From NCBI GenBank assembly GCA_018894105.1, contig CM032124.1, positions 3,519,501-3,583,500 of the forward strand: DNA of 64,000 bases, read 5' to 3'. A program made the translations under genes and the position numbers. This stretch comes from Jacaranda mimosifolia (taxonomy: Eukaryota; Streptophyta; Magnoliopsida; Lamiales; Bignoniaceae). The notes beneath the pieces are model-generated. The model was not told the origin of the DNA. It was given only the letters and a program-made list of their open reading frames with translations, and made no database searches. Below, piece by piece: positions 37,656-48,020 of this stretch; positions within the stretch are counted from its first letter, which is position 1; every line of letters starts with the position of its first letter.

Positions 37656-40326
37656 TGTTGTAACTCAGGAGGATCTATTGCAGAAACAATGAAATAACAG
37701 TAAAGTAATTCGATGGAATTATGACAACAAGATTTAACATGGTTTGGCGATGCGCCTAATCCACCCAACAAAGAAAAAGAATTTTATTGATCTCAAATGA
37801 AAGTGCAAGTACAAACTTGAATCCCACAAATCTCACGAAAATACCTAACACCCTCGTTCTAAACTCCGTCTTGAGAGAATTACTCAAAAGCAGTAAAGAA
37901 GCCCTTGTATTATGTTCGTAATACTTTTTTCGAAATAAAAATTGATATTTATAGTCGAAAACCGAAGCCTAAGGCCCGTGGGCTTGCGTTGCTCGTGGGG
38001 GTGCACAAAACTGCTTGTGCCAAGAAAAAACAGAACATGGGTAGAAACTTTGAGCTGGGGCTCAAAAAACTTGAGCCCCAGCTCAAAGTTACTGTTCACT
38101 GTAGCTAGGGTGCAAAAATGGCTAATTTATCAAAATACAATGAATTGGCCACAATTTTACAAAACTACCGTGGTTTGAAAAAAGTTACAAAATTGCCGTA
38201 AGGCGTGGCTCCAAGCCACGCCTTTCATTTCCGATTTTTTTTTTTTATAAATTAAATAGAGGCGTGGCCTCAGCATGGCAAAATCCACTCCATGCGCAAG
38301 CAGTTTTTTTTTATTGAAAATTGATTAACAGCCACGCCTCTTGCATGATGGTTTTTTTTTTTATATATATATATATTATTATTCTATATTATATATTATG
38401 TATATTATATATTGTACATTATATAGTATATATTGTATATATTATATGTTATGTGTATTATATACTATAATATATATAATATATTACATAATTATATATT
38501 ATAATATATATTATATATTGTATTTACTATATATATTAAAATATATAATGCATTATATATTGTATATAGACTAATCTATTTACAATGTAATAAATATTTA
38601 CAAGTAATATGTAAATTGTGATACACATAATTTATAATAGATGTAATTTTTATAAATAAATATATAACATTTATAATTTGTTAAAAAATATTTTACTTAG
38701 TATGAATTAATTAATTATTTAATTTTAATTTTGAAACTAAATATAAACTAATTAAAATTTAATATAAATTTATTAGCAATTGATAAGCATGCTTAATAAC
38801 CAGTAATGTAAAAATATTGATACTCCATTATGTGCTTTTATTTTTTAATTTTTCATTGTATATGAATTAATAATTACAAAAGAAAAACCACAAACATAAA
38901 CTAATACTAATGTCATGCTTATCAATTTCAAATTATTCAAATTAAAAACTAAAATAAATTTCGCATCACAATATCAATTCAAACTTAATAATAAACAACT
39001 CAACTTAATATACTTTCAAAAATTTAACAAGATTTAACAATTACTCTTGTTACAAGTAATATGTAAATTGTGATACACATAATTTATAATAGATGTAATT
39101 TTTATAAATAAATATATAACATTTATAATTTGTTAGAAATATTAAATTGGAGAAGGAAGATTTTGACCCACAAATATCAGGTTGGTTTTTAAATTTTTGA
39201 AAGTATATTAAGTTGAGTTGTTTATTATTAAGTTTGAATTGATATTGTGATGCAAAATTTATTTTAGTTTTTAATTTGAATAATTTGAAATTGATAAGCA
39301 TGACATTAGTATTAGTTTATGTTTGTGGTTTTTCCTTTGTAATTATTAATTCATATACAATGAAAAATTAAAAAATAAAAGCACATAATGGAGTATCAAT
39401 ATTTTTACATTACTGGTTATTAAGCATGCTTATCAATTGCTAATAAATTTATATTAAATTTTAATTAGTTTATATTTAGTTTCAAAATTAAAATTAAATA
39501 ATTAATTAATTCATACTAAGTAAAATATTTTTTAACAAATTATAAATGTTATATATTTATTTATAAAAATTACATCTATTATAAATTATGTGTATCACAA
39601 TTTACATATTACTTGTAAATATTTATTACATTGTAAATAGATTAGTCTATATACAATATATAATGCATTATATATTTTAATATATATAGTAAATACAATA
39701 TATAATATATATCATAATATATAATTATGTAATATATTTTATATATTATAGTATATAATACACATAACATATAATATATACAATATATACTATATAATGT
39801 ACAATATATAATATACATAATATATAATATAGAATAATAATAATATATATATATATAAAATAAAATAAAATAAAAAAACCATCATGCAAGAGAGCCACGC
39901 CTCTTAATCAATTTTCAATAAAAAAAAACTGCTTGCGCATGGAGTGGATTTTGCCATGCTAGAGGCGTGGCCTCTCTATTTAATTTATAAAAAAAAAAAT
40001 ATTTCGGAAATGAAAGGAGGCCACGCCTTACGGCAATTTTGTAATTTTTTTCAAACCACGATAGTTTTGTAAAATTGTGGCCAATTCACTGTATTTTGAT
40101 AAATTAGCCTGCAAAAATCTTATGTCGGAGCACATGACGTGTGTTTTTATGCCTTTTTCGCCCATGTACATGCCTTGGCGCAACTTGCCTCGCGCCCCAG
40201 CACACGGCGTCCTTCCAACACGCGCCGGGATGTGTTCTCAAACCCATTTTGACCACTTTGCTACATTTCGTTCCATTTCTTCTGTTCCTTGTCAATTTTA
40301 CCTCAAATTTCAAGGCAAAATCAACA
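37656..40326 (-). repeat. Copia element 2, 5' LTR split by a palindromic insertion
   Basis: LTR sequence is at 37656-38119 and 40110-40326. The two parts align with 32937-33629 when the insertion and one copy of its 9-bp duplication are removed. Confidence 0.93.
38120..40109. mobile_element. Fold-back MULE: 2-kb near-perfect palindrome
   Basis: Inverted arms of about 0.9 kb (38120 to about 39022, and about 39191 to 40109) surround a 168-base loop. The ends are GGCTAATTTATC and its complement. Flanked by the perfect 9-bp duplication TGCAAAAAT (38111-38119 and 40110-40118), the Mutator-type size. Arms differ by few substitutions plus a series of GGCGTGGC cassettes that differ between arms. The interior is very AT-rich with long TA-type stretches. 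No transposase is seen. A transcript through it would fold into a long hairpin. Confidence 0.93.
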
Positions 40327-40331
40327 TCTAG

Positions 40332-40862
40332 TGGCACTAATTTCTTCTCTTTTGTGAACTTTCTGTTTTTGATTTCGTTTATCCGTTGCACTTGACATAA
40401 CAATTGCCTTGGTACTCTTTCGCTCGGAAAAAAAGATAAAAAAGAAGTATTTCCCATTCACGAGCCCATGCACTGATTTATGATGCACAGATAATTGTAA
40501 AAATCGTATTCGCCAATTTTGACATATGGGTTTCTCATGTCTTATAATGTAGGAATACAAATTGTCTCACTTAGAATGTATTAAATGAAATTGTAATTTA
40601 GCATGGTTTAGCCTTCTCAAGGATGAACAGTTTAATTATCATGAAAAAATAAGCAAACATCTGCTTTTTGCTTGTCTTCTATTGAATAGCATGAGCATTT
40701 CTGGATTAAGCATTATTACTAGCTCTACCAATGCTAACATTATCAGAAGGTTTGGTATCAACTGCTGTAAATTGAAAATCTTTTAAACTTTATTCCAAAT
40801 AAGCATTTCCATCGTTCTGTAAACTTACACGAACAGATTGGTGCTCTTAGATTAGTTATGCA
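40332..40862. other. 3' flank of P450 copy 3
   Basis: Short intergenic stretch between the Copia element and the P450 pseudogene. From about 40690 it matches 20990-21180, the flank of copy 2. No gene seen. Confidence 0.6.
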
Positions 40863-42629
40863 TTAAAAATAACACTTGGTTGCAACAACAATGAGAGGAT
40901 TTTTCTTTCCAATTGTAAATCCAGGTTTTTCCATCACATCCAAATCTTCTCCTTTTGCTCCATCAGGCAATGCCCAATCGAACTTGTGCATGAGATTTGC
41001 GACCGCGTGCTCGATAGCTGCGGCTGCAAATCCAAGTCCTGGACAGATTCTCCGTCAGCCCCAAACGGGATCAACTGGAAATGGAATCCCTTGAAATCCA
41101 CAGAAGAATTCAGGAATCTCTTAGGCATGAACTTTTCGGGCTCGGGCCAACAAGCAGGGTCCCGGCCAATGGCCCATGCATTAATCAGAACCATTGTCTC
41201 CGGTGGAATGTGATATCCCATTAAATTCACATATTCTCTGGCCGCGTGGAAATATATTGCAACTGGAGGGTGGCAACGAAATGTTTCCTTGATCACGGCT
41301 TTCAGATAGTGCATCTTCTGCAAGTCATCATCAGTTATGTGCTGTTTTCCTTTCAAAATCCCACTTATTTCATCTTGCAGTTTTTCCATTACTTCAGGGT
41401 GCCTTATGATCTCTGTCATTACCCATCCTAGAGTCGTTGCTGAAGTTTCAGTTCCAGCTCCGAAAACATCCTGTTTTAGTCAGGAAAAACATCCAATGAC
41501 TTGTTTTATGGAAAATAAGTTGATACTCTCAACTATTATAATTTTACTTGATCAGATGAAAAAACCCATTTTGGATCGTTTATCCCAACTACTGTTTCAT
41601 TTTCTAACATATTAAGTAATGTATTCATGAAGTAGAATAGAATATGAAACATCAGGATTAGAAAAAAGGAATCTGAACAAGGAAAAAACATGCAATGCAC
41701 CAGCAGACTTATAGCCTTACCAAAATTACACCTTTGACAGCTATCAGGTCAAGGGAGACACCAGGATTGTTACCCTTGTATATATCCAGCAGTATATCTA
41801 CAAAGCTTTCTTTGCTTTTATCATTTACCCCATCTCCACTTTCGGGGTGCCTGGTCAAGTGATCTTCAATAACTGCATCCAGGATTTTATCCATATTTTT
41901 AGCACACCTGTCCAGTGCAGCATCGAAACCATTCAACCAATTAATCCAACGAAGCCACGGAATGAACTCCCCCAGCGTGAATTTGAACAACAATCCCACA
42001 GCTTCATCTATTGAATCCAGAAGTTTTTTTCCATGCCATGTTTCACTGTGCTTTTTCCCAAAAGCTGCACGAGAAATCAAATCATTTGTCAGCGCCATAA
42101 ACATACTGGTCAAGTTCACGGGCATGGAGGATAAACTAGACTGTCTAATCTTTTCCACCAGGAGAGATATTTCTTCTTCCCTGATGGAATCAAATGATTT
42201 CACCCTTGTGTTACTTAGTAGGTCATGGACGAATATGCTTCTTAATTTCCGCCATTGTTCACCATATGGCAAATTAATCAGGTCCTTCAAGTCATAGAAA
42301 ATTTTCTTGGGAGCACTTAGTACAGACTTGCCCGCGAAGGAGGGATCATGAGTTCTCATTATCTCCTTGGCTACCTCTGCAGACGAAACCACCAGCGTCG
42401 GTTTTGAGCCAAAATGAAGAAGCATGAGCGGGCCATATTTCCTGGATAAATGCCAGAGGGAGCGGTGAGGCAATTGGCCAAGCTGATGAAGGTTTCCTAT
42501 GACAGGAAGTGTTGGCGGGGAGGGTGGTAAATTGTTGTTACCAGCTGAGTTCAGCCTTTTGTTGAAATACCAGGCAGAGAATATAATTATAAGAGTTAAC
42601 AAAAGTGTATACAACTTTAATTCATCCAT
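40863..42629 (-). pseudogene. Cytochrome P450, CYP71-type, single frameshift in the haem loop (copy 3)
   Basis: Exon 1 is 42629-41721 (303 codons) and exon 2 is 41470-40863, with a 250-base GT-AG intron in phase 0. The start is placed at MDELKLY because copy 2 begins the same way; an in-frame ATG seven codons upstream (42650) also exists. Present: membrane anchor, PPSPP hinge, GEQWRKLR, GAGTETS, KETFR (ExxR). One base is missing near 41055 compared with copy 2 (CCGTCAGCC versus CCGTCCAGCC), so FGAG-R-R-x-C-x-G is shifted exactly at the haem-binding loop; the rest of the frame is open to a stop at 40865-40863. The PERF motif is changed to PKRF. A sequencing error cannot be excluded for the indel, but the PKRF change points to real decay. 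Confidence 0.85.
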
Positions 42630-42874
42630 TGTCTGATGAAAATCTGACAAGTTTTTTGCTTACTTGAACTTGTATATATTTAGGCTTTCAGAATGTTTGT
42701 TCCATCTCCTTGTTACAATGAGACATCTTATATACAGTGACAATTGCATAAAAACATATTTTTATAGCAGTTTGTCACAATATTTCTTTGTCCAATATGA
42801 GAAATGAACCCTATTAGAATTTACATTGACTTTTTGACGAGTGATTAAAATTAAGCAACAGTATAAAAAATGTA

Positions 42875-43360
42875 GGTAGTGTTTGGATATGTTTTTTGTT
42901 TGATTTTATTATGTATTTATTGTGTGTTTCGGGAGAATAAATGTTGAAAGAATTGTAGGAGAATGTGAACTAAAGGTTAGGGAATGTGATTGATATTTGG
43001 TTATATTTTTTGGAATAGTTAAAAAATGGGTTTTGGAAATTTTGATATGTTTGGTTATGTTTTGAAGGAGACATTTTATACTGTATATATCGAATCAATG
43101 CCTTTATATTGGTGTTTGGGAGTAAAATTTGAATTTAATGATTTTTTTTAAATGTATTAATAATAATAAAATATGTTGTGTATATATGTATATATATGTA
43201 GTTGAATAGGAAAATCAAGGTGGCGTTTGTAATATTAGTTAAACAAGACAGGGGCATTTTGGGGTGTGAAATAATAAAATGAAAGAAAAAACCAATTGCA
43301 ATGTTTGGCAATGTTTCCCCGGAACAACGGCATTCCGGGAAAACGTTCCCAAACAAAGTT
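42875..43360. mobile_element. MITE-like insertion with GTA target duplication
   Basis: The paralogous block 1 has an uninterrupted site (AATACATAATATTAGTGA near 22953). Here the site is opened by 486 bases flanked by GTA (42872-42874 and 43361-43363). The ends share GTGTTTGG / CCAAACA inverted words. A 3-bp duplication fits a PIF/Harbinger-type element. It inserted after the duplication. No coding capacity. Confidence 0.72.
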
Positions 43361-43765
43361 GTAATATTAGTGATAAAAAAGTCATGATGTAAAAATTTCA
43401 CCAATGCATATATTTAGTAAAAATATATTTTGTTCTATTATTAATGATATCTTTTGAGTGATAATAATTTTCATTTTGTTACAATATAACATAACAGTGA
43501 CAATAACTAATTTATTATGTTGTGGCAATTTGTGATACATGTATATTGACAATCATAATAATAATATTTTCATTATCGTTATAATATGTCACTAATTGTG
43601 ATCAGTGGTGTTCACATTTAAAAATAATTCTGGTTACTGTTAAGCTGCTAAAAATTATTATTGTAATAAAATAAAATTTTTATTAGAATTAATGACAAGT
43701 ACTTTTGCTTTTTCACCTAATGTTTTGTAATTAATTTTTGTTTTTCTTTTTCTTGTAGCATAATT
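43361..43765. mobile_element. CACTA-like non-coding remnant (copy in duplication block 2)
   Basis: Paralogue of 22955-23345. Its right end TTTTTCTTGTAGCA is close to the complement of CACTACAAGAAAAA, a common CACTA terminus. Confidence 0.45.
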
Positions 43766-46708
43766 AAAACTATACTTCTACTAGTCCCTTGCAGATAGCT
43801 GGTAGTGTAATGTCATTGCTTGGAATTATAGAGCATGCCCAAAATCTGCAAAAATTTTGGTGGGGAGGTGGTTGGTATATACCCAACCTAAAGTGTGGCA
43901 TTTAAGCTAATGATGGTAGTGCCTAATCCATATATTAATGGACAATCATCTAAAAAATTCCACATTAAATAAGAATACACTAATGTGAAACTATATTTAT
44001 TTAGTTAAAAAAAGACAAGAGGAACTTTACTAGCCAGTAGTTCAACTCTTGGCTTGGTATATATAATAATTTCGATCCATATTTTAGTGATAAAATCTAA
44101 TTATAATTCAAACACAAAAAACATCCAAACCAAGTTGAGTTTAGCCATATTCATATCAATTTTGGATAAAAACAATGATAGTTAGTCGCAACTCAAAAAA
44201 TTCTCACCATATCGTATCTATAATATAAGTATGGGGTTTGAAATTTAAATTTTAAACAAATTTCTGAGTGTGCATAAAAAATAAAAAAATGATATTAAAG
44301 TAAAAATAAGTGAAAATTAAACAAAATCTAATAAAAAAAGAGTTAATGGCCTAATTAGACAAGGGCCTTGTAGTCTTAATCGTGCTGCTCGAACGGTAAA
44401 TCTGTTCAGTAGCTATAATTTCCTTCCAAATAAAAGATTTGAAAGCAGTGTTTCATATTTTTTTTCAGATAAAAATTAATATTTTTCCTCAATATTAGTA
44501 AAAGATTTTAGTTATTCCAGATCATTATATCAATTAAAATATATGTATTTTATATTTCCACAATTTTTTTTAATATAAATATTTTTTTTGTAATTATTGT
44601 ATTATTATAAAAATGACGTGATAATAAAAGCTACACTATTAATTAATTAGATAAAGACTTATATGAAAATGTATTTACAGTAAAATTTATCTTCTCGAAA
44701 ATAACATCAAATATACCTTTATTTTTTAAAAAGCTCTTCAACTCCAATAGAAGTCGTTTTACAAAAAATTATTCTTTTAAAATACCCCAAAACAAAACCT
44801 ACGTAGAATTTTAAAATAAAATTCACCTCCATACGTATTTTTGATATGTCCAATTTAAAAAAGAAAAAAGGAAAGGAAAGAAAAATGGCATTCATTATTT
44901 TCAAGCGGTTGTGTGTTGGCAGAACTTTTTAATCTATCAGTAATTTGACGATAATTACCAACAAAATTTGTCCATTGATGATTTTTCGTTGATGAAAGTT
45001 AGTTTTCTTATAATGTAATTACTTATAATGACAATTTTATTTGAAAGCAAACAATGATCATATGTCATGTCTATTTAGAAGTTTGTCATGTGAATGGCTT
45101 GATAATGACTGCAAACAATTTTAGGCAATATTTTCCTTTAAAAATGTAAATAGATGTGATCAAATTAAGCTTCAGGGAGTTGGCTGGGTCATTAAACACT
45201 TTGCTGCAACTATCTCTTTTCAAAATTGAGGGATTCACTAGCATTACTACTAGGTCGGCCTTTGGCTGTAAATATCAATATGGGTCGATCACTTGCATTA
45301 CTAGGTCGGCTTTTGCCTGACTTCATTATATTTTTTAAAAAGTTTAATATAAAGAGGTGTGTGAGTTCCGAAGATATTATATGATCAACCCCCAATTAAT
45401 TATAATACTTTTTTATATCAATTCGCGTCTCTAATTTTGTTTTAATTTTTAGGACAAATCACATAATTAGTCCCTAAAATTTTATTTTAAAATCACTTTA
45501 ATCCTCAATTTTCAAAAGTTCATCTTTTAGTCCATAACGTTAATATCGTTTCATTTTAGTCCTCAAAAATCACTTTTCGGCAGCATTCATCAGAAAATTA
45601 ATCAATTTTGACTTTTTTACAGAATTGTCAATTTAAAGTTTTATGCTCCACTTTAGTCCCAATTTAAAGTTTTATTTTCACTTTAGTCCCTATGTCACTT
45701 TTTCTTTTTAAGAAAAAAATTGCATTTTACCTCCTATGAAATGGAAAGGGAAAAAAGACCACCTATAAGAAAAAATAGGCAAAAAACCTCGTTGTGTTTT
45801 GAAAGTTATGCACACTGCTTCCTGCTCTTGAATTGCTTTAATTTAACCCTAATTTTAACATATAAAGTCTATATTATCTTAATTATTTCATATATTTTCA
45901 ATTTAATGTATATTTTCGTAAATCTTCTTTCATCTCCTTTAAATTAAAAAAAAATAGTTTTGGTATTTTTATTTCTCTAATATATTCTATTTTTTTTGCA
46001 TAATTATATAATATACACACAAATATATACATAAATATATATATATTTATGTATATATTTATATTTATTTATTAATATATATCATATACAAATATATAAG
46101 ATATTTGTATAAGAATCTCATCCACCCTTGCACCCTACACCCTCTACAACCAACCCCACCCCTAACTGCCCTACCCGCACCACGTGGTGGTTGGCCATGA
46201 GAACTATCCTCAGCAAACCCACCTCCTATACACCACACATTTGCAACTCCCACCCTACCCCACCCCATCCCTAACTCCCTCGTCCCCACCCAACCATGCA
46301 ACTGTCGGTGTAAATAGGGTCATGGCAGCCATGATCGCTACACCGCTTTGAAAAACAACAACCATGGCTGCTGTTTTTCAAGCTAACATGGTCGTACCTT
46401 CACCGTGGCTACTATTATTTATGTTAATAATCCATTCAAACTATTCTTGAAATAGATGTTCAATCACTCCAAGAGAATGAATATCTGTGATATTAAATCA
46501 ATTAATTAAGCATTTTAGATTGGTTAAACTAATAACTAAATATAAAAATACCTATGTGTCCTGGGGCAGTATGGCCCTAGTACAAAGTGATGTTTGTAAA
46601 TTTAAGAATGGATAACTTCAACGAATAGCAAAGAATGTAGCACAATTTCTGCCAATTACAAAGTATTTTAGTACAGTTATCATTTAATTATTGAATATAT
46701 TAAGAAAT
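43766..46708. other. AT-rich intergenic DNA with a C-rich island
   Basis: No gene recognised. 45440-45700 holds repeated phrases of the type TTTTAGTCCCTAAAATTTT, common in plant non-coding repeats. 46110-46300 is unusually C-rich on the plus strand and gives an open minus frame (46301-46065) of low complexity that I do not consider a gene. Confidence 0.5.
46249..46273 (-). other. G-quadruplex-capable motif
   Basis: Plus strand CCCACCCTACCCCACCCC then ATCCC; the minus strand therefore has five G-runs of three or four separated by one or two bases, the classic quadruplex pattern. Confidence 0.75.
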
Positions 46709-46713
46709 GTAGA

Positions 46714-47627
46714 TGTTGGCATAAAAAAATAAAGAAAAAGAGACATAGGGATTAAAGTGGAACATAAGTGATGAGGGTGGAAATTGTATATAAGGGAATT
46801 GGGCTAAAATCCAGTATAATTGACCACAGAGTGGGTCGAGGAGAATGCTTTCTGTGTATCGGGGTTGAGTCTTGTAATCAACAGCAAGCGTCATGCTAGC
46901 CGAGGTGTCCTTAGCTAAGGCACTCCGATACTCAAGTCAGTATAGATCGACTAGAAGATAGAGCAGCAGAGTAAGGGCTTTAAGATAAAAAAAAATGGCA
47001 TACCTTGCTGAAGGCTAGGGATGGGGTATTTATAGCATTCTCAACGTGGTTGATATGACTACATTTATAGCCTTCTCAGCGTGGTTGATATGACTACAAT
47101 GCCCTTGTTGAATAAGAAAGGCTTTTGTCCTCACTTGAGGTCATTTAAATTTTCTTTATTTAGCGGACTATTCCTATAGTGCGGCCTAGGACAGAGTGGT
47201 ACACTAGTGGTGCACTCTAGCCTGGCGCTACTGAAAAAGGTGGTACTATGGTAGCATGTGTCATTAATGTGGAGACATGCCGCCTGGTAGAGCATTCAAT
47301 GTGGCTAAGAGGTTGTCACTTCGGATCGATCTCCATGCCACGATTGAGATGAACATTTTCGCAAGGTTCCTCATCAAACTCTGATTGACAGCACGCAAGT
47401 CCATCGTGGTTAAACCTTCCTGGTCGGATGGGGCAATGCACCTCTTGGTTCTAGTCAACCAGGATCTAGTTGACAAGATGAACACTAGTGCTCGTCACAA
47501 TAGATAAAGCCTGTGAGGTCAAGTGTCAACCGATAGATTGGGCTTGTAGGTAATTAGGTCGCCAGACCCTATATTTTTGTCCTAGTCGAGTGTTTTCAGG
47601 CTGGGCCAGTTGGGTCATCCCATATCA
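46714..47627 (-). repeat. Gypsy element 1, 3' LTR
   Basis: The right edge is fixed by the polypurine tract (minus strand AAAGTGGGGAGGA) followed by TGATATGGG. The left edge is placed at TGTTGGC (46714) so that the LTR ends GCCAACA on the minus strand; that edge is a guess because the partner LTR is missing. A minus-strand TATA box TATAAATA lies at 47034-47027. Confidence 0.5.
47027..47034 (-). promoter_or_regulatory. LTR TATA box, Gypsy element 1
   Basis: TATAAATA on the minus strand followed by CCCC. It lies within a 34-base unit (GCTATAAAT... to ...CCACG) that is repeated directly upstream (about 47030-47100), so a second TATAAAT is at about 47066. Confidence 0.6.
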
Positions 47628-47646
47628 TGAGTCCTCCCCACTTTTG
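47628..47646 (-). promoter_or_regulatory. Gypsy element 1 polypurine tract
   Basis: Minus strand CAAAAGTGGGGAGGACTCA abutting the TG of the LTR. Confidence 0.65.
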
Positions 47647-47862
47647 AGTCCCGAACGATGGAATTGATAGGAAGGAGTGGTGAGTAGCTACTCTGCGGGA
47701 CATTGGGTGTTCTTTGATGAGAACTTTAGAGTGTTGAGCAAAGTTTCAAAAATCGACTAGGGTTCTAGCACATTAAATGTGCCTATTACATTGGGTCATG
47801 TGAAGCATCAAGCGATGACTGGGTAATTGTTGTAGTCATTTTAATTGCCGTGCACTGAGACC

Positions 47863-47870
47863 TATAAATA
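47863..47870 (+). promoter_or_regulatory. TATA box of the antisense gene in Gypsy element 1
   Basis: CCTATAAATAGG on the plus strand, 150 bases before the first ATG of the antisense gene and outside the LTR. It would drive transcription opposite to the element itself. Confidence 0.6.
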
Positions 47871-48020
47871 GGAGTGGCGAAAATTCTTGTTTTCACTTTT
47901 ACTGCATCCAGAGAGGTCGATTATCCAGCTTTTACTGCTTTCCTCCGCTCATCGAGTTGTTTGTATTCCTTGCAACCTAGTAAGTGCTCTGATCCATAAA
48001 ACTTTGTATTCAAGTTTAAT

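Larger units (their letters stand above)
32937..40326 (-). mobile_element. Ty1/Copia LTR retrotransposon (Tork/Tnt1-like), nearly full length but mutated
   Basis: Flanked by the perfect 5-bp duplication TCTAG (32932-32936 and 40327-40331). The LTRs both start TGTTGTAAC and end AATCAACA in plus-strand reading: 32937-33629 (693 bp) and 37656-40326 (about 680 bp plus a 2-kb insertion). The internal region is about 4.0 kb and runs right to left: primer site, gag, protease, integrase, reverse transcriptase, RNase H, purine tract. LTR divergence and many stops show an old insertion. A fold-back MULE later jumped into its right LTR. Confidence 0.95.
40690..45330. repeat. Segmental duplication, block 2 (P450 copy 3 and flanks)
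   Basis: Counterpart of 20990-24030. It contains extra DNA relative to block 1, including a 486-bp MITE-like insertion at 42875-43360 and unshared AT-rich sequence at about 43900-45100. Confidence 0.82.

Noticed and set aside
38341..38574. 77-codon Tyr/Ile-rich frame
   Set aside because: Translation of TA-rich DNA in the arm of the fold-back MULE.
1288..42629. A biosynthetic gene cluster of three P450s
   Set aside because: Two of the three are pseudogenes, they belong to different CYP71 subgroups, and no other pathway enzyme is present; tandem duplication explains the grouping.
46065..46301. 78-codon minus-strand Gly-rich frame
   Set aside because: Translation of the C-rich island; no family features.
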